Part shown: one piece after another, positions 16,057-24,530 of the stretch
Layout: the number at the start of each line of letters is the position of its first letter
Numbering within the stretch: position 1 is the stretch's first letter
Source: JBHJGS01 sp050331575
GTDB lineage: Bacteria > Pseudomonadota > Alphaproteobacteria > Sphingomonadales > Rhodothalassiaceae
Direction of reading: 5' to 3'
DNA: 27,714 nucleotides
Assembly (NCBI GenBank): GCA_050331575.1
Contig: JBHJGS010000051.1
Coordinates: 1 to 27,714, forward strand
Program-made: the position numbers and the translations under genes
Notes under the pieces: model-generated
What the model saw: only the letters and a program-made list of their open reading frames with translations
Databases searched by the model: none
Told to the model about the DNA's origin: nothing

Positions 16057-17439
16057 TCAAGGGTCCGTCCGGTCGAGCCGGACCGCCAGATCGGCCGGCG
16101 GGATCAGATGCAGATCGCGCTGCGGGAACGGGATGGTGATGCCGTGGCGCTCAAGCGCGCTGTGCAGCTCCCAATAATAGGCCGCCTGCACCGCGGCGGG
16201 GCGCTTGGTCGCCTCGTCGGTCAGCCAGACCACCAGCTCGAAATTCAGCGCGCTGTCGCCGAAGCCGACCAGCCAGACCTGCGGCTTGCGCGCGGCAATG
16301 CCCTTCAGCGTGAACGGCACGGCGTCCGCGGCCTCCAGGCCCGCCTGACGCACCACCTCCTTGTCGGAGGCATAGGCGACACCGAAGGGGATGCGCAGAC
16401 GCCGCACGGTGTCGCGCATGGTCCAGTTGGTGACACGCTTGTCGATGAATTCGGAGTTCGGCACCAGGATGTCGATATTGTCGTTGGTGGTGATCAGCAC
16501 GCTGCGGAAATTGATCTCGCGCACCTGGCCGCGCACACCCTCCTCCAGTTCGACAAAATCGCCGACACGCAAGCTGCGCTCCATCAGAAGGATCACGCCG
16601 CTCATGAAATTGCTGAAGATGGTCTGCAGGCCGATGCCGACGCCCACGCCCACGGCGCCGGTGAACACCGCCAGCGCGGTCAGATCGATGCCGATCGCGC
16701 CCAGGGCCACCGCCACGGCGATGACGATGAGCAGAAAACGCAGAAGCTGGGCGACCAGCCCGCTGGAGGAGCCGCTCATCTGGCTGGTTCGCGCCAGGCG
16801 CGACTGGATCGCGCTGGACAGAGTGGCGGCCAGCCAGATCAGCACCGCGGCGATCACCGCGCCCTTGACCAGCACGAACAGGCTGAGGCGGAACTCGCCC
16901 AACTGAAAGCCGATGCTGTCAAGAAAGGCGATGGTCGGATTGAGCAGGCGCAGGATATTCAGCGCCGCCACCGTCCAGACCAGGGTGGTGAAGAACCGCG
17001 CCCACACACGGCTGACCAGCACCGAGGTGACCAGCCGGATCACCACCCAGGCGAGCAGCAGATTGGCGCCGATGCGCATCAAGTCGTCCGGCTCGCCCAG
17101 GCGCCGCACCAACACGGTGGCCAGCCACAACAGCAGGGTCCAGATCACCGGCACCATCAGCGCCGATAAGGTGCGGTGGATGCGGAATAGCCGCGCATCA
17201 TCGCGCCGCAGCACAAAGGCGCGGTCCAGGCCCGTGCGCGCCCGTGCGGCCAGCAGGCGCGCCAAGGCACCGGTCAGCACGATCAGTCCCAGCTGATACG
17301 CGGCCGAGGCAGAGGCCAGCTGCGGCAGCAACTGATCCATCAACGCCTCGACATAGGTGCGCCCGGCCTGCACCGTCTGATCAAGATTGGGCAGGCCGTC
17401 GCCCGGCTGCTCTGGACCGTTCTGAATGCTCCGCTCCAT
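16057..17439 (-). CDS. MscS-family mechanosensitive ion channel
   Basis: The 460-aa inner-membrane channel would release solutes on hypo-osmotic shock. Hydrophobic segments are near 48-65, 91-111, 123-142, 147-165, 185-207 and 228-250. The Gly/Ala-rich pore helix is at about 253-275 (FTGAVGVGVGIGLQTIFSNF), running into the beta domain with ERSLRVGDFVEL at 287-298 and the cytoplasmic cage domain to the C-terminus. It has several more transmembrane helices than the minimal MscS (about 286 aa), as in mid-size YbdG/YnaI-like channels. The ATG at 17439 was used. Its upstream region runs straight into the palindromic repeat array. Substrate and gating threshold are not predictable. Confidence 0.92.
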   Translation of the reverse strand: MERSIQNGPEQPGDGLPNLDQTVQAGRTYVEALMDQLLPQLASASAAYQLGLIVLTGALARLLAARARTGLDRAFVLRRDDARLFRIHRTLSALMVPVIWTLLLWLATVLVRRLGEPDDLMRIGANLLLAWVVIRLVTSVLVSRVWARFFTTLVWTVAALNILRLLNPTIAFLDSIGFQLGEFRLSLFVLVKGAVIAAVLIWLAATLSSAIQSRLARTSQMSGSSSGLVAQLLRFLLIVIAVAVALGAIGIDLTALAVFTGAVGVGVGIGLQTIFSNFMSGVILLMERSLRVGDFVELEEGVRGQVREINFRSVLITTNDNIDILVPNSEFIDKRVTNWTMRDTVRRLRIPFGVAYASDKEVVRQAGLEAADAVPFTLKGIAARKPQVWLVGFGDSALNFELVVWLTDEATKRPAAVQAAYYWELHSALERHGITIPFPQRDLHLIPPADLAVRLDRTDP

Positions 17440-17545
17440 CGGCTATCAAAAAACGCAGTAAAGCGGCCAACCCCCCATCGGAGCAAGAGATCCCGCACAG
17501 CCCCGCTGCCCCACCGGATCCCCCAAACAAGCCCTTCCCCCGCTC

Positions 17546-17623
17546 CCCGCCGGTTCAACCGGCGGGCCCATGTCTCAAGCGACGAGACAGCGGCACCATG
17601 GATTCGCCGGTCAAGCCGGCGAA
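17546..17623 (+). repeat. 78-nt double-hairpin repeat, copy 1
   Basis: A 5' perfect palindrome (10-bp arms around a central C, 17546-17566) is followed by a small hairpin TGTCTC/GAGACA (17571-17589) and a 3' hairpin with TTCGCCGG/CCGGCGAA arms (17603-17623). It is identical over all 78 nt to copy 2. Confidence 0.9.
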
Positions 17624-17697
17624 GGACGGGGTGGGGTCGGGGGGCACGCCGGCGGATGACCAGGATGAGCCAAGCCGCCCCACCCCCTCGCCCGTCA

Positions 17698-17775
17698 CCC
17701 GCCGGTTCAACCGGCGGGCCCATGTCTCAAGCGACGAGACAGCGGCACCATGGATTCGCCGGTCAAGCCGGCGAA
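17698..17775 (+). repeat. 78-nt double-hairpin repeat, copy 2
   Basis: Identical to copy 1 including both terminal hairpins and the central TGTCTC/GAGACA hairpin. The spacer to copy 3 begins GGACGGACTGAGGGATTTCC, the same spacer as after copy 4. Confidence 0.9.
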
Positions 17776-17810
17776 GGACGGACTGAGGGATTTCCACCCC
17801 CCTCCCGTCA

Positions 17811-17888
17811 CCCGCCGGTTTAACCGGCGGGTCCATCTGCGAAGCGACGCGGCAGCGGCACCATGGGCTCGCCGGTCAAGCCGGCGGA
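17811..17888 (+). repeat. 78-nt double-hairpin repeat, copy 3
   Basis: The left palindrome is perfect with a central T in place of C. The middle has diverged (CTGCGAAGCGACGCGGCAG), so the small central hairpin changes sequence, and the 3' hairpin keeps only a 6-bp stem. Confidence 0.85.
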
Positions 17889-18001
17889 TGACGGGGTTGG
17901 GGTTAGGGGGTAAGCCGGCGAATGGTGGAGAAGGCGCAGATTCGCCCGCCACCCAGTCCGCCGCATTTGGCAGTCGCGCCGAGAATGCGATATGCACGAT
18001 T

Positions 18002-18295
18002 ATGGAGACTTTGTGCGCCGTTTATATTGTGACCAACGCGCCACGCGGCACCCTTTATATTGGCGTCACCTCGCACCTGGTGCAACGGATCTGGCAGCAT
18101 CGCGCCAAAGTCGTCCCCGGCTTCACCGCGCGTTACGGCCTCAGCCGTCTGGTCTGGTTTGAGGCGCACCAGGATATGCGAGAGGCGATCCGCCGGGAGA
18201 AACGGCTCAAGCGGTACAGGCGGGATTGGAAAGTCCAATTGATCGAGCAGGCCAATCCGCACTGGATTGATCTTTATCCCAGCCTCCTGCGTTGA
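18002..18295 (+). CDS. Small GIY-YIG nuclease-family protein
   Basis: The 97-aa protein is almost entirely a GIY-YIG domain of the short UPF0213/YhbQ-like type. The GIY-equivalent VYI is at 7-9 and YIG at 19-21. The catalytic Arg candidate is Arg29, with His33 after it. The catalytic Glu candidate is Glu66 in RREKRLK. The C-terminus NPHWIDLYPSLL matches the family. All expected active-site positions are present, so a functional metal-dependent endonuclease is likely; the target is unknown. The frame is open upstream through the repeats, but homology begins at the ATG at 18002. It sits between two copies of the 238-nt direct repeat, and its stop lies 6 nt before the right copy. Codon use looks less GC-biased than its neighbours at the 5' end. 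Confidence 0.88.
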   Translation: METLCAVYIVTNAPRGTLYIGVTSHLVQRIWQHRAKVVPGFTARYGLSRLVWFEAHQDMREAIRREKRLKRYRRDWKVQLIEQANPHWIDLYPSLLR

Positions 18296-18312
18296 TCCCC
18301 CCTCGCCCGTCA

Positions 18313-18390
18313 CCCGCTCGTTCAACCGGCGGGTCCATGTCTCAAGCGACGAGACAGCGGCACCATGGGTTCGCCGGTCAAGCCGGCGAA
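18313..18390 (+). repeat. 78-nt double-hairpin repeat, copy 4
   Basis: The left palindrome carries changes in its first arm (CCCGCTCGTT), weakening it. The central TGTCTC/GAGACA hairpin and the 3' TTCGCCGG/CCGGCGAA hairpin are intact. Confidence 0.88.
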
Positions 18391-18426
18391 GGACGGACTG
18401 AGGGATTTCCACCCCCTCGCCCGTCA

Positions 18427-18504
18427 CCCGCCGGTTCAACCGGCGGGTCCATGTCTCAAGCGACGCGGCGGCGGCACCATGGGTTCGCCGGTCAAGCCGG
18501 CGAA
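18427..18504 (+). repeat. 78-nt double-hairpin repeat, copy 5
   Basis: Both terminal hairpins are perfect. The central segment reads GCGACGCGGCGGCGG, so the small hairpin is lost as in copy 3. Confidence 0.88.
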
Positions 18505-18565
18505 TGACCGGTGGGGCTTAGGGGGTAAGCCGGCGAATGACCGGTGGGGTCAGGGGGCAAGCCGG
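18501..18565 (+). repeat. Tandem right-end fragments of the repeat next to tssH
   Basis: Two tandem units (33 nt at 18501-18533, 32 nt at 18534-18565) start CGAATGACCGGTGGGG and end AAGCCGG. A further GCCGG-containing fragment reaches to about 20 nt from the tssH stop codon. Similar single right-end fragments lie at about 17645-17660 and 17911-17924. Confidence 0.7.
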
Positions 18566-18585
18566 CGCAGGACGGCGGGTGGGGG

Positions 18586-21270
18586 TTAGTTGAATGTATA
18601 GGTGAACCGCCCCTCGTCGCCCAGGGCGACGGTGAGCCGGTCCGGGCGGGCCTCCTCGCTCATCATTTCCAGGATGCGCGTGGAGATGGCCGGCAGCATG
18701 GTCTGGTTGATGATATGGTCAATGTTGCGGGCACCGGTTTCCACTTCGGTGCAGCGCGCCGCGACGGCGTCGATGACCGCCTCGTCCACGGCCATGGCGA
18801 TTCCCTGATTGGCATGCAGGCGCTTGGCCACCTTGCCCAGCTTCAAGGCCGTGATGTCGCGGATCACATCGGATTTCAGGTTGAAGAAGGGCACCACGCG
18901 CATGCGCGCCAGCAAGGCCGGCTTGAAATGGTTCGACAGCACCGGCCGGATCGCCGCGCTGAGCGTGTCGATATCGGGCAGCTCCTCGCCGGCGCACATT
19001 TGGGTGATGATGTCGCTGGCCAGATTGGAGGTGAGGATCACCACGGTGTTGCGGAAATTGACCAGCTGGCCCTCCCCGTCGGACAACACGCCCTTGTCGA
19101 ACACCTGGTAGAACAGGTTCATCACCTCCAGATCGGCCTTTTCCACCTCATCGAGCAGCACCACCGAATAGGGTCGCTGGCGCACCGCCTCGGTCAGCCG
19201 GCCGCCCTCGCCATAGCCGACATAGCCCGGCGGCGAGCCGATCAGGCGCGACACCGTGTGCTTCTCCTGAAATTCGCTCATATTGATCGTGGTCATGAAG
19301 CGCTCGCCGCCGAACAGGATCTCAGCAATGCCCAGCGCCATCTCCGTCTTGCCGACGCCGGAGGGGCCGACGAACAAGAACACACCGATCGGCTGATCCG
19401 GATTGTTCACGCCCGCCTTGGCCGCACGGATGCCTTCGTCGAGCGCTGCGATGGCATGATCCTGGCCCTTCACCCGGGCGGCCAGATCGTCCTTGAAGCG
19501 GAGGATCTGGGCGGCCTCATCCTTGACCATATTTCCGATCGGAATGCCGGTCCAATCGCCGATCACGCGGGCGACCACATCGGGGCCGACCTCATAGAAG
19601 ATCAGCGGCGCCTCGCCTTGCAGGGCCTTCAGATCGGCATCCAGGCTCTTCAGCTCGGCCTTCAGCGTGTCGGGATCGTCTGGCAGCGGCTCGGCCGCCT
19701 CCTCCTCCGCGGTTTCCGGCGCCGGCTCTCCCAGTTGAAGAGCCGCCAATTTCTTGCGCCGGGCCAGGATCGCCTCGACCTTGTCCTTTTCCGCCTGCCA
19801 TTGTTCGCTCAGGGCGTGCAGGGCCGTCTCGACCTCTTGAATTTCGGCGTCCAGTTCGGCCAGGCGACCATCATCCTCGCACACATGCGCCTCGATATCG
19901 CGACCCAAGGCCTCGGCCTCGCGCTTCAAGACGGCGATGCGCTTTTCCTTGTCGTCGATCGCCGCGGGCTTGGCGGAGACCGACAGCTTCACCCGGGTCG
20001 CTGCGGTGTCGAGCACGTCGATCGCCTTGTCCGGCAGCTGGCGGCCGGCGACATAGCGATCCGACAAGGTGGCCGCGGCGGCAACGGCATCGTCGCGCAC
20101 ATACACGCCATGGGCCTTCTCATAGACCTTGCGCAGGCCGCGGATGATGGTGACGGCATCCTCAGCACTCGGCTCATCCAGCTTGACCAGTTGGAAGCGC
20201 CGCGCCAAGGCCGCATCCTTGTCGATATAGCGCTTATATTCGGAGAAGGTGGTCGCCGCGATTGTGCGCATTTCGCCCCGAGCCAGGGCGGGCTTAATGA
20301 TGTTGGCGGCATCGCCGGTGCCCTGGGCACCGCCCGCCCCGATCAATGTGTGCACCTCGTCGATGAAAAGGATCACCGGCTTTTCCGAGCCCTTGACCTC
20401 GTCCATAACCGACTTCAAACGGTTCTCGAACTCGCCCTTCACCGAGGCGCCGGCCTGCAATAGCTGCAGATCCAGGCCGAGCAGGTCGACCTCCTTGAGC
20501 ATATCGGGCACATCGCCTTCGACGATCTTCAGCGCCAGGCCCTCGACCACGGCGGATTTGCCGACGCCGGCCTCGCCCACGCAGATCGGGTTGTTCTTGC
20601 GGCGCCGACCCAGAATATCGATCATCTGGCGGATTTCGGCGTCGCGGCAGAACACCGGGTCGATGCGGCCCTGGCGGGCCTTTTCCGTGATATCCTCGCA
20701 AAAGCGGCCAAGCGCGCTGTCGGCCCCGCGCGAGGACGGGCCGGCGGCCCCGGCGGTGGGCTGTGTCGCAGCGGCGGCGCCCAAGGGTTTTGATGCCTCC
20801 TTCGAGCCATGGGCGATCGTGTCGAGATCCCGCTTCAGCTCGCCCGCGCGCACCGCCCCGAGCAAGTCGACGAAATCGCCGGCGGCAAAGCGGCCGGCAT
20901 TGTCGACAAGCGCGGCCAGCAGCACGCCGGAGCGCACCTCGCCCAGGCCCATATCCACCGAGGCGGTGACCCAGGCTTCCTCGATCCACTGGATCAGCAG
21001 CGGCGAGAAAACCGGGCGGCCCTGATGGCCCGAGCGCAGATCCTCCACCGCGCGTTCCAGCTGTCGGCGGAACAGCGCCGGGTCGATCTCGAAATGGCGC
21101 AGGATCGCCTGCACGTCACCAGCCTCATCCTCGGCGAACACCAGCAGCATATGCTCCACGCTGACCTGATAATTGCCCCGGCTGACGCAGATGCCCGCGG
21201 CACTTTCCAGTGCCCGGGTGCACTGAGGGTTCAGCTTTTTCAGAAGTGCCTTCAGATCGCGGTCAGCCAT
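18586..21270 (-). CDS. tssH: T6SS sheath-disassembly ATPase TssH (ClpV)
   Basis: The 894-aa class B Clp/Hsp100 AAA+ unfoldase removes contracted TssB/TssC sheath for reuse. The N domain (about 1-160) binds the sheath protein. The first ATPase domain has Walker A GEAGVGKS at 232-239 and Walker B ILFIDE at 300-305. The coiled-coil M domain is at about 430-555. The second ATPase domain has Walker A GPSGVGKT at 635-642, pore-loop GYVGYGEGG at 682-690 and Walker B VVLLDE at 703-708. The short linker at 165-185 and the Glu-rich acidic stretch at 515-535 are features of this copy. It is the last gene of the tss operon, 30 nt after tssG, and its 3' end meets the repeat array. Confidence 0.96.
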   Translation of the reverse strand: MADRDLKALLKKLNPQCTRALESAAGICVSRGNYQVSVEHMLLVFAEDEAGDVQAILRHFEIDPALFRRQLERAVEDLRSGHQGRPVFSPLLIQWIEEAWVTASVDMGLGEVRSGVLLAALVDNAGRFAAGDFVDLLGAVRAGELKRDLDTIAHGSKEASKPLGAAAATQPTAGAAGPSSRGADSALGRFCEDITEKARQGRIDPVFCRDAEIRQMIDILGRRRKNNPICVGEAGVGKSAVVEGLALKIVEGDVPDMLKEVDLLGLDLQLLQAGASVKGEFENRLKSVMDEVKGSEKPVILFIDEVHTLIGAGGAQGTGDAANIIKPALARGEMRTIAATTFSEYKRYIDKDAALARRFQLVKLDEPSAEDAVTIIRGLRKVYEKAHGVYVRDDAVAAAATLSDRYVAGRQLPDKAIDVLDTAATRVKLSVSAKPAAIDDKEKRIAVLKREAEALGRDIEAHVCEDDGRLAELDAEIQEVETALHALSEQWQAEKDKVEAILARRKKLAALQLGEPAPETAEEEAAEPLPDDPDTLKAELKSLDADLKALQGEAPLIFYEVGPDVVARVIGDWTGIPIGNMVKDEAAQILRFKDDLAARVKGQDHAIAALDEGIRAAKAGVNNPDQPIGVFLFVGPSGVGKTEMALGIAEILFGGERFMTTINMSEFQEKHTVSRLIGSPPGYVGYGEGGRLTEAVRQRPYSVVLLDEVEKADLEVMNLFYQVFDKGVLSDGEGQLVNFRNTVVILTSNLASDIITQMCAGEELPDIDTLSAAIRPVLSNHFKPALLARMRVVPFFNLKSDVIRDITALKLGKVAKRLHANQGIAMAVDEAVIDAVAARCTEVETGARNIDHIINQTMLPAISTRILEMMSEEARPDRLTVALGDEGRFTYTFN

Positions 21271-21300
21271 GGTCGCTCCCCCCTCTTGCGTGTCGCGTTT

Positions 21301-22359
21301 CTAGAACAGGTCCTTGGGCAGGCGCATCTGGCGGCCCAAACCGGACAGACGCACCCGCGGATCCGGCAAGGGCGCCTCGCCCAGCCAACTGGTCCAACCC
21401 AGGCGGCATTGACAGTCGCCGCCCAGGCTGAGGGCCGGGCGCTCCGCCGGCTTCAGGCGCAGCTCCACCTCGAAATCGAGCGGGTCGCGCAGCAGCGTGT
21501 TGACCAGCTCGATCAGCGGCACATGATCGCGCCCGTCGGGCAGAAAGTCCTGCAGACGCGTCAGCGACAACGGCCCCAGAATGATGCGGAACTTCCCGGC
21601 AATGTCGCGCAGCCTGTCGCCGATGGTCATATCCTCGCCCAAGGTGGAATAGCCGCAGCCCAGCCGCACCCGCTGATCCTCCGGGATGGTCACCCAGCGG
21701 GCGATGAACTGGGCGATGTCTACCCCGGCGCCGTCGAAATAATGGCCGATGATCTGCGCCATCATCTTGGGTGAGCGCGTATCCATGGCCATTAGGCCGG
21801 AAAAGCGCAGCAGCCGCTCCACATGCACCAGGCGCAGGCCATCGCGCGCGGCGCGCGGACCCAGGCCGAAAAAGGCGTAGACAATTTCGGAGGTGCGGTC
21901 GTTGGCGCCCGGCTCGTAGCGCAGATAGTAGCGATATTTGCGCCACACCCGATGCAGCAGGGAGATCAGCCGGTGGTGGAACAGGTCCAGGAAATCCCGC
22001 CGCGGGCTTTCCGCATAATCCACCGCCAGGATGGTCTCGGTATAGAATGCCGGCAGCGGCGAGGACGGGCCATACAAGCCGGCGAAATTCACCGTCAGGC
22101 GATAAAGCGGGCGATTGTCTCCGGCCTGCGGGCGCGGGCGCAGCTCAAGGACCTGAATGTCCGCGCCGGGAAATCCCAGGCTGGCATTGGGCCGGAAGCG
22201 CAGGACCTCCTCCTCCGGCAGGCCGAGCTCGCCGACCTTTTGGGCCGGGCCGTGGCGCCGCTCAATCAGTTCCACCGCCTGGAAAAAGGAGAACAGGCGC
22301 GGCTCATTCAAGATCGCGGCGACTACAGGATCGCTTTGTGGCCGATCATCGGCGGCCAT
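21301..22359 (-). CDS. tssG: T6SS baseplate subunit TssG
   Basis: The 352-aa TssG (VasB/ImpH family) forms the TssF2-TssG wedge of the T6SS baseplate. The family N-terminus PRLFSFFQAVELIERRHG (20-37) and the central RFRPNASLGFPGADI and FYGLYGPSSPLP-like (NFAGLYGPSSPLP) motifs are visible. The length is typical. The ATG at 22359 lies inside the end of tssF (37-nt overlap), so the pair is translationally coupled, as commonly seen for tssF-tssG. Confidence 0.95.
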   Translation of the reverse strand: MAADDRPQSDPVVAAILNEPRLFSFFQAVELIERRHGPAQKVGELGLPEEEVLRFRPNASLGFPGADIQVLELRPRPQAGDNRPLYRLTVNFAGLYGPSSPLPAFYTETILAVDYAESPRRDFLDLFHHRLISLLHRVWRKYRYYLRYEPGANDRTSEIVYAFFGLGPRAARDGLRLVHVERLLRFSGLMAMDTRSPKMMAQIIGHYFDGAGVDIAQFIARWVTIPEDQRVRLGCGYSTLGEDMTIGDRLRDIAGKFRIILGPLSLTRLQDFLPDGRDHVPLIELVNTLLRDPLDFEVELRLKPAERPALSLGGDCQCRLGWTSWLGEAPLPDPRVRLSGLGRQMRLPKDLF

Positions 22360-24083
22360 GTATAGGTCTCCCCCTGGTCCAGCCCATAAACCTGCAATTG
22401 GTGGAAGGAATTGACGCTGGCATACAGCGCATAAAAGCGCGATAGAATGGTGCCGAACAGATAGGCCGAGCCGGGACCGCCGAAATTCGCCTCGCGCATG
22501 TCCAGTCGCGACAGGACCCCGCGCACCGGATAGCCCTGATAAAGCCGATCGACCTTTTCTGTGCGGATCGCCGCGATGCCCTCCAGCTGAACCTTGCGCT
22601 TGCGCGCGGCATGGCGATCCACGGCCGCCTTGAAATCATAGGCCGCCAGGATCACCCGCAGCGCCTCGACATTGGCCAGCGAGCGATAGTTCAGCGACAG
22701 GTTCGACACCAGCGTCCAGGCCGAGCGGCCCTCGATCGGCGGCTGCAAGGCTTCGCTGATGCGGCTGATATTCTTGAAGCCGGCAAAATCCGGCGAGGTC
22801 GAGGTCGGCTGGTCGATATCACCGATGCCCAGTTTTTCCGGCAGGTTGCGGTTGGTGCAGGACAGTTTCAGCGACACGGTTTCGGTCGGCGGCATGGCGA
22901 TCCGGTCTGAGGCGTCGACGAAGGCCAGATAATGGTCGATGCCGCGGGCCACGGCTGAGGGCTTCAGCCGCGTGCGATAATAGATTGCCCGGCCCTTGCC
23001 CTGGATCTCCTCGTCATGCTCGAACGAGGTAAAGGCGCGGTACAGGCGCCGTTCCGCCGAGCCCTGCAGCCAACCTTCGACCTGATCCACCGAGAAGATC
23101 TCGTAATGGCTCGACTGCCGGCTGGACGGTCGCACGCGGTATTCCGCCGCCCGCTGCTCAACCCGAATGGGATCGCCATCGAACGGGAAGATGTTCACGA
23201 TGGGCGTGCAATGCAGCCGGAACGTGTTGGCGCGCGGGCGCATGATGTCGTCGAATTCCGGGTCGAAGCGGAACACCAGATCAAAGCCCTGCGCCTCGCC
23301 GCCGAGCTGTTCCAGCGGCAGCGGGCCGATGTCCAGGAAATGATATTTCTCCTTGAAGGCGAAGAATTCCTGGAACAGGCGGAAGCCGGCAAAGGCCTCC
23401 GGCGGGTAGGGCAGCAGACTTTCCGTGTCGCTCAAGCCGCCCGGTGTCACCGCGGACGGGGCAATCCGCGCCACCGCCTCCCGGCCGTCCGGTGCGCGCA
23501 GTTCGACCTGTTTCAGATGCTCTAGAAACCACAGATAATAGGCGTCTGCGACCAGCGGGTCGGCATAAAGATAAAAGCGCAGCCGGCGTGACGTCATCGC
23601 CTGCAAGGTCAGGCCCGGAAGTGTGCGGATCTTGATGGTCACTTGCGTGCCGACGCCCGCACCCTTGGCCTCCGCCTCGGTCACCTTGATCGGATCCAGC
23701 TGCACATCATAGGCGGTCTGGAATCGGCAGGCGGTGCCGTCGACCGGCTGAGACGCGACCCGGCAGCCGCGCGGGATCGGGGTGCTTTCGTCCAGCGCGC
23801 CGGCAACGGGGGTGAATTCCAGGATCGACATCGCCGGCACCGGCCGCAAGAAATTGGGCCAGATCAGCGACATCAGATCGTGGGTCAGCTCGGGAAACTC
23901 ATCCTCGACCTTCTGACGTAGCCGGCCGACCAGGAAGGCGAAGCCCTCCAGCAGCCGTTCCACATCCGGATCATGGCCCTGGTCGCCCAAGAACCGCGAC
24001 AGCTGGGGATTTTCCTCGGCGAACACCCGGCCCAGCTGGCGCAGATAGTCAAGCTCCTCGCGATAATAGCGGTTGAAGCTCAT
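22323..24083 (-). CDS. tssF: T6SS baseplate subunit TssF
   Basis: The 586-aa TssF (VasA/ImpG family) is the larger baseplate wedge protein. The N-terminus FNRYYREELDYLRQLGRVFAEENP-like pattern (residues 3-26) followed by DPDVERLLEGFAFLVGRLRQK is diagnostic, as is the FPELTHDLMSLIWPNFLRP region near 64-82. The length is normal (about 580-620). The ATG at 24083 lies 9 nt after tssE, and the 3' end overlaps tssG. There are no membrane segments. Confidence 0.96.
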   Translation of the reverse strand: MSFNRYYREELDYLRQLGRVFAEENPQLSRFLGDQGHDPDVERLLEGFAFLVGRLRQKVEDEFPELTHDLMSLIWPNFLRPVPAMSILEFTPVAGALDESTPIPRGCRVASQPVDGTACRFQTAYDVQLDPIKVTEAEAKGAGVGTQVTIKIRTLPGLTLQAMTSRRLRFYLYADPLVADAYYLWFLEHLKQVELRAPDGREAVARIAPSAVTPGGLSDTESLLPYPPEAFAGFRLFQEFFAFKEKYHFLDIGPLPLEQLGGEAQGFDLVFRFDPEFDDIMRPRANTFRLHCTPIVNIFPFDGDPIRVEQRAAEYRVRPSSRQSSHYEIFSVDQVEGWLQGSAERRLYRAFTSFEHDEEIQGKGRAIYYRTRLKPSAVARGIDHYLAFVDASDRIAMPPTETVSLKLSCTNRNLPEKLGIGDIDQPTSTSPDFAGFKNISRISEALQPPIEGRSAWTLVSNLSLNYRSLANVEALRVILAAYDFKAAVDRHAARKRKVQLEGIAAIRTEKVDRLYQGYPVRGVLSRLDMREANFGGPGSAYLFGTILSRFYALYASVNSFHQLQVYGLDQGETYTWPPMIGHKAIL

Positions 24084-24092
24084 GGCCCGGGG

Positions 24093-24509
24093 TCAGCCTT
24101 CGACCGTGACACGGCCGCCATCGCCCACCACCGTCTCGATCTCCACATTGGTGTTCTCGCCGGCCAGCACCAGCTGCGCGGTCACCTTGAAGCGCAGATC
24201 CAGCGGATCGTCCTCATTCTTCAGATGCACCACCCGAACATTGGCCAGGCGTGGCTCATATCGGGAGATCATGTCGCGGATGCCGCGTTTGAGCGCCTGG
24301 ATCGGATCGGAATGCGCGGCGATGACATCGTTGAAATCAGGCATGCCGTAATCCGGCAGGGCCTCCACGCAGCCCTGCCGGACGTTCAGCAACTGGCTCA
24401 AATGACGGATCACCGAGTCCACAGCGGTGCCGAGATCCAGCGCCAAACGCCGGTCCGGCGCCTCTTCGGCCCGGTCGATACGCTCCAGCAGCGTGTATTC
24501 GGTGGCCAA
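24093..24509 (-). CDS. tssE: T6SS baseplate subunit TssE (gp25-like)
   Basis: The 138-aa TssE is the homologue of phage T4 gp25 that initiates sheath assembly at the baseplate. The family signature LLNVRQGCVEALPDYGMPDF (40-59) and the EPR motif in YEPRLANVRV (84-93) are present. The best start is a TTG at 24509, 21 nt past the tssC stop, with a G-rich leader (GGGGGGCGG) as a possible ribosome-binding site; no ATG is available at the right place. Weak initiation would fit the low baseplate stoichiometry relative to the sheath. Confidence 0.92.
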   Translation of the reverse strand: MATEYTLLERIDRAEEAPDRRLALDLGTAVDSVIRHLSQLLNVRQGCVEALPDYGMPDFNDVIAAHSDPIQALKRGIRDMISRYEPRLANVRVVHLKNEDDPLDLRFKVTAQLVLAGENTNVEIETVVGDGGRVTVEG

Positions 24510-24530
24510 GGCGCCGCCCCCCGCTCAGCC

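Larger units (their letters stand above)
17687..17924 (+). repeat. 238-nt left direct repeat of the GIY-YIG locus
   Basis: It contains copies 2 and 3 of the double-hairpin repeat, their 35-nt spacer, and a right-end fragment ending at TAAGCCGGCGAATG. It corresponds base for base, with scattered differences and a compensating 1-nt shift, to 18302-18539, at an offset of 615 nt. The two copies bracket the GIY-YIG gene. Confidence 0.8.
17687..18539. mobile_element. Putative repeat-bracketed GIY-YIG unit
   Basis: Two 238-nt direct repeats flank a 377-nt core that is essentially one gene, the GIY-YIG nuclease, whose stop codon lies 6 nt before the right repeat. The arrangement allows excision or duplication by recombination and suggests a functional link between the palindromes and the nuclease. 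No terminal inverted repeats, transposase or target-site duplication was recognised, so calling it mobile is an inference. Confidence 0.38.
18302..18539 (+). repeat. 238-nt right direct repeat of the GIY-YIG locus
   Basis: It contains copies 4 and 5 of the double-hairpin repeat with a 36-nt spacer and the same right-end fragment as the left direct repeat at 17687-17924. Orientation is the same. Confidence 0.8.

Noticed and set aside
17555..18439. Short open frames through the repeat array on both strands, with peptides such as RRLDRRIHGAAVSSLETW
   Set aside because: They are translations of the palindromic repeats, repeated with each unit; such frames are often annotated as hypothetical proteins but have no independent support.
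17546..18504. Possible CRISPR array
   Set aside because: Units are 78 nt with internal hairpins, spacers are similar to each other rather than unique, and no cas gene is present.
18544..20463. Open frame of 639 codons opposite tssH
   Set aside because: It begins within the repeat fragments and lies fully antisense to the conserved ATPase coding sequence.
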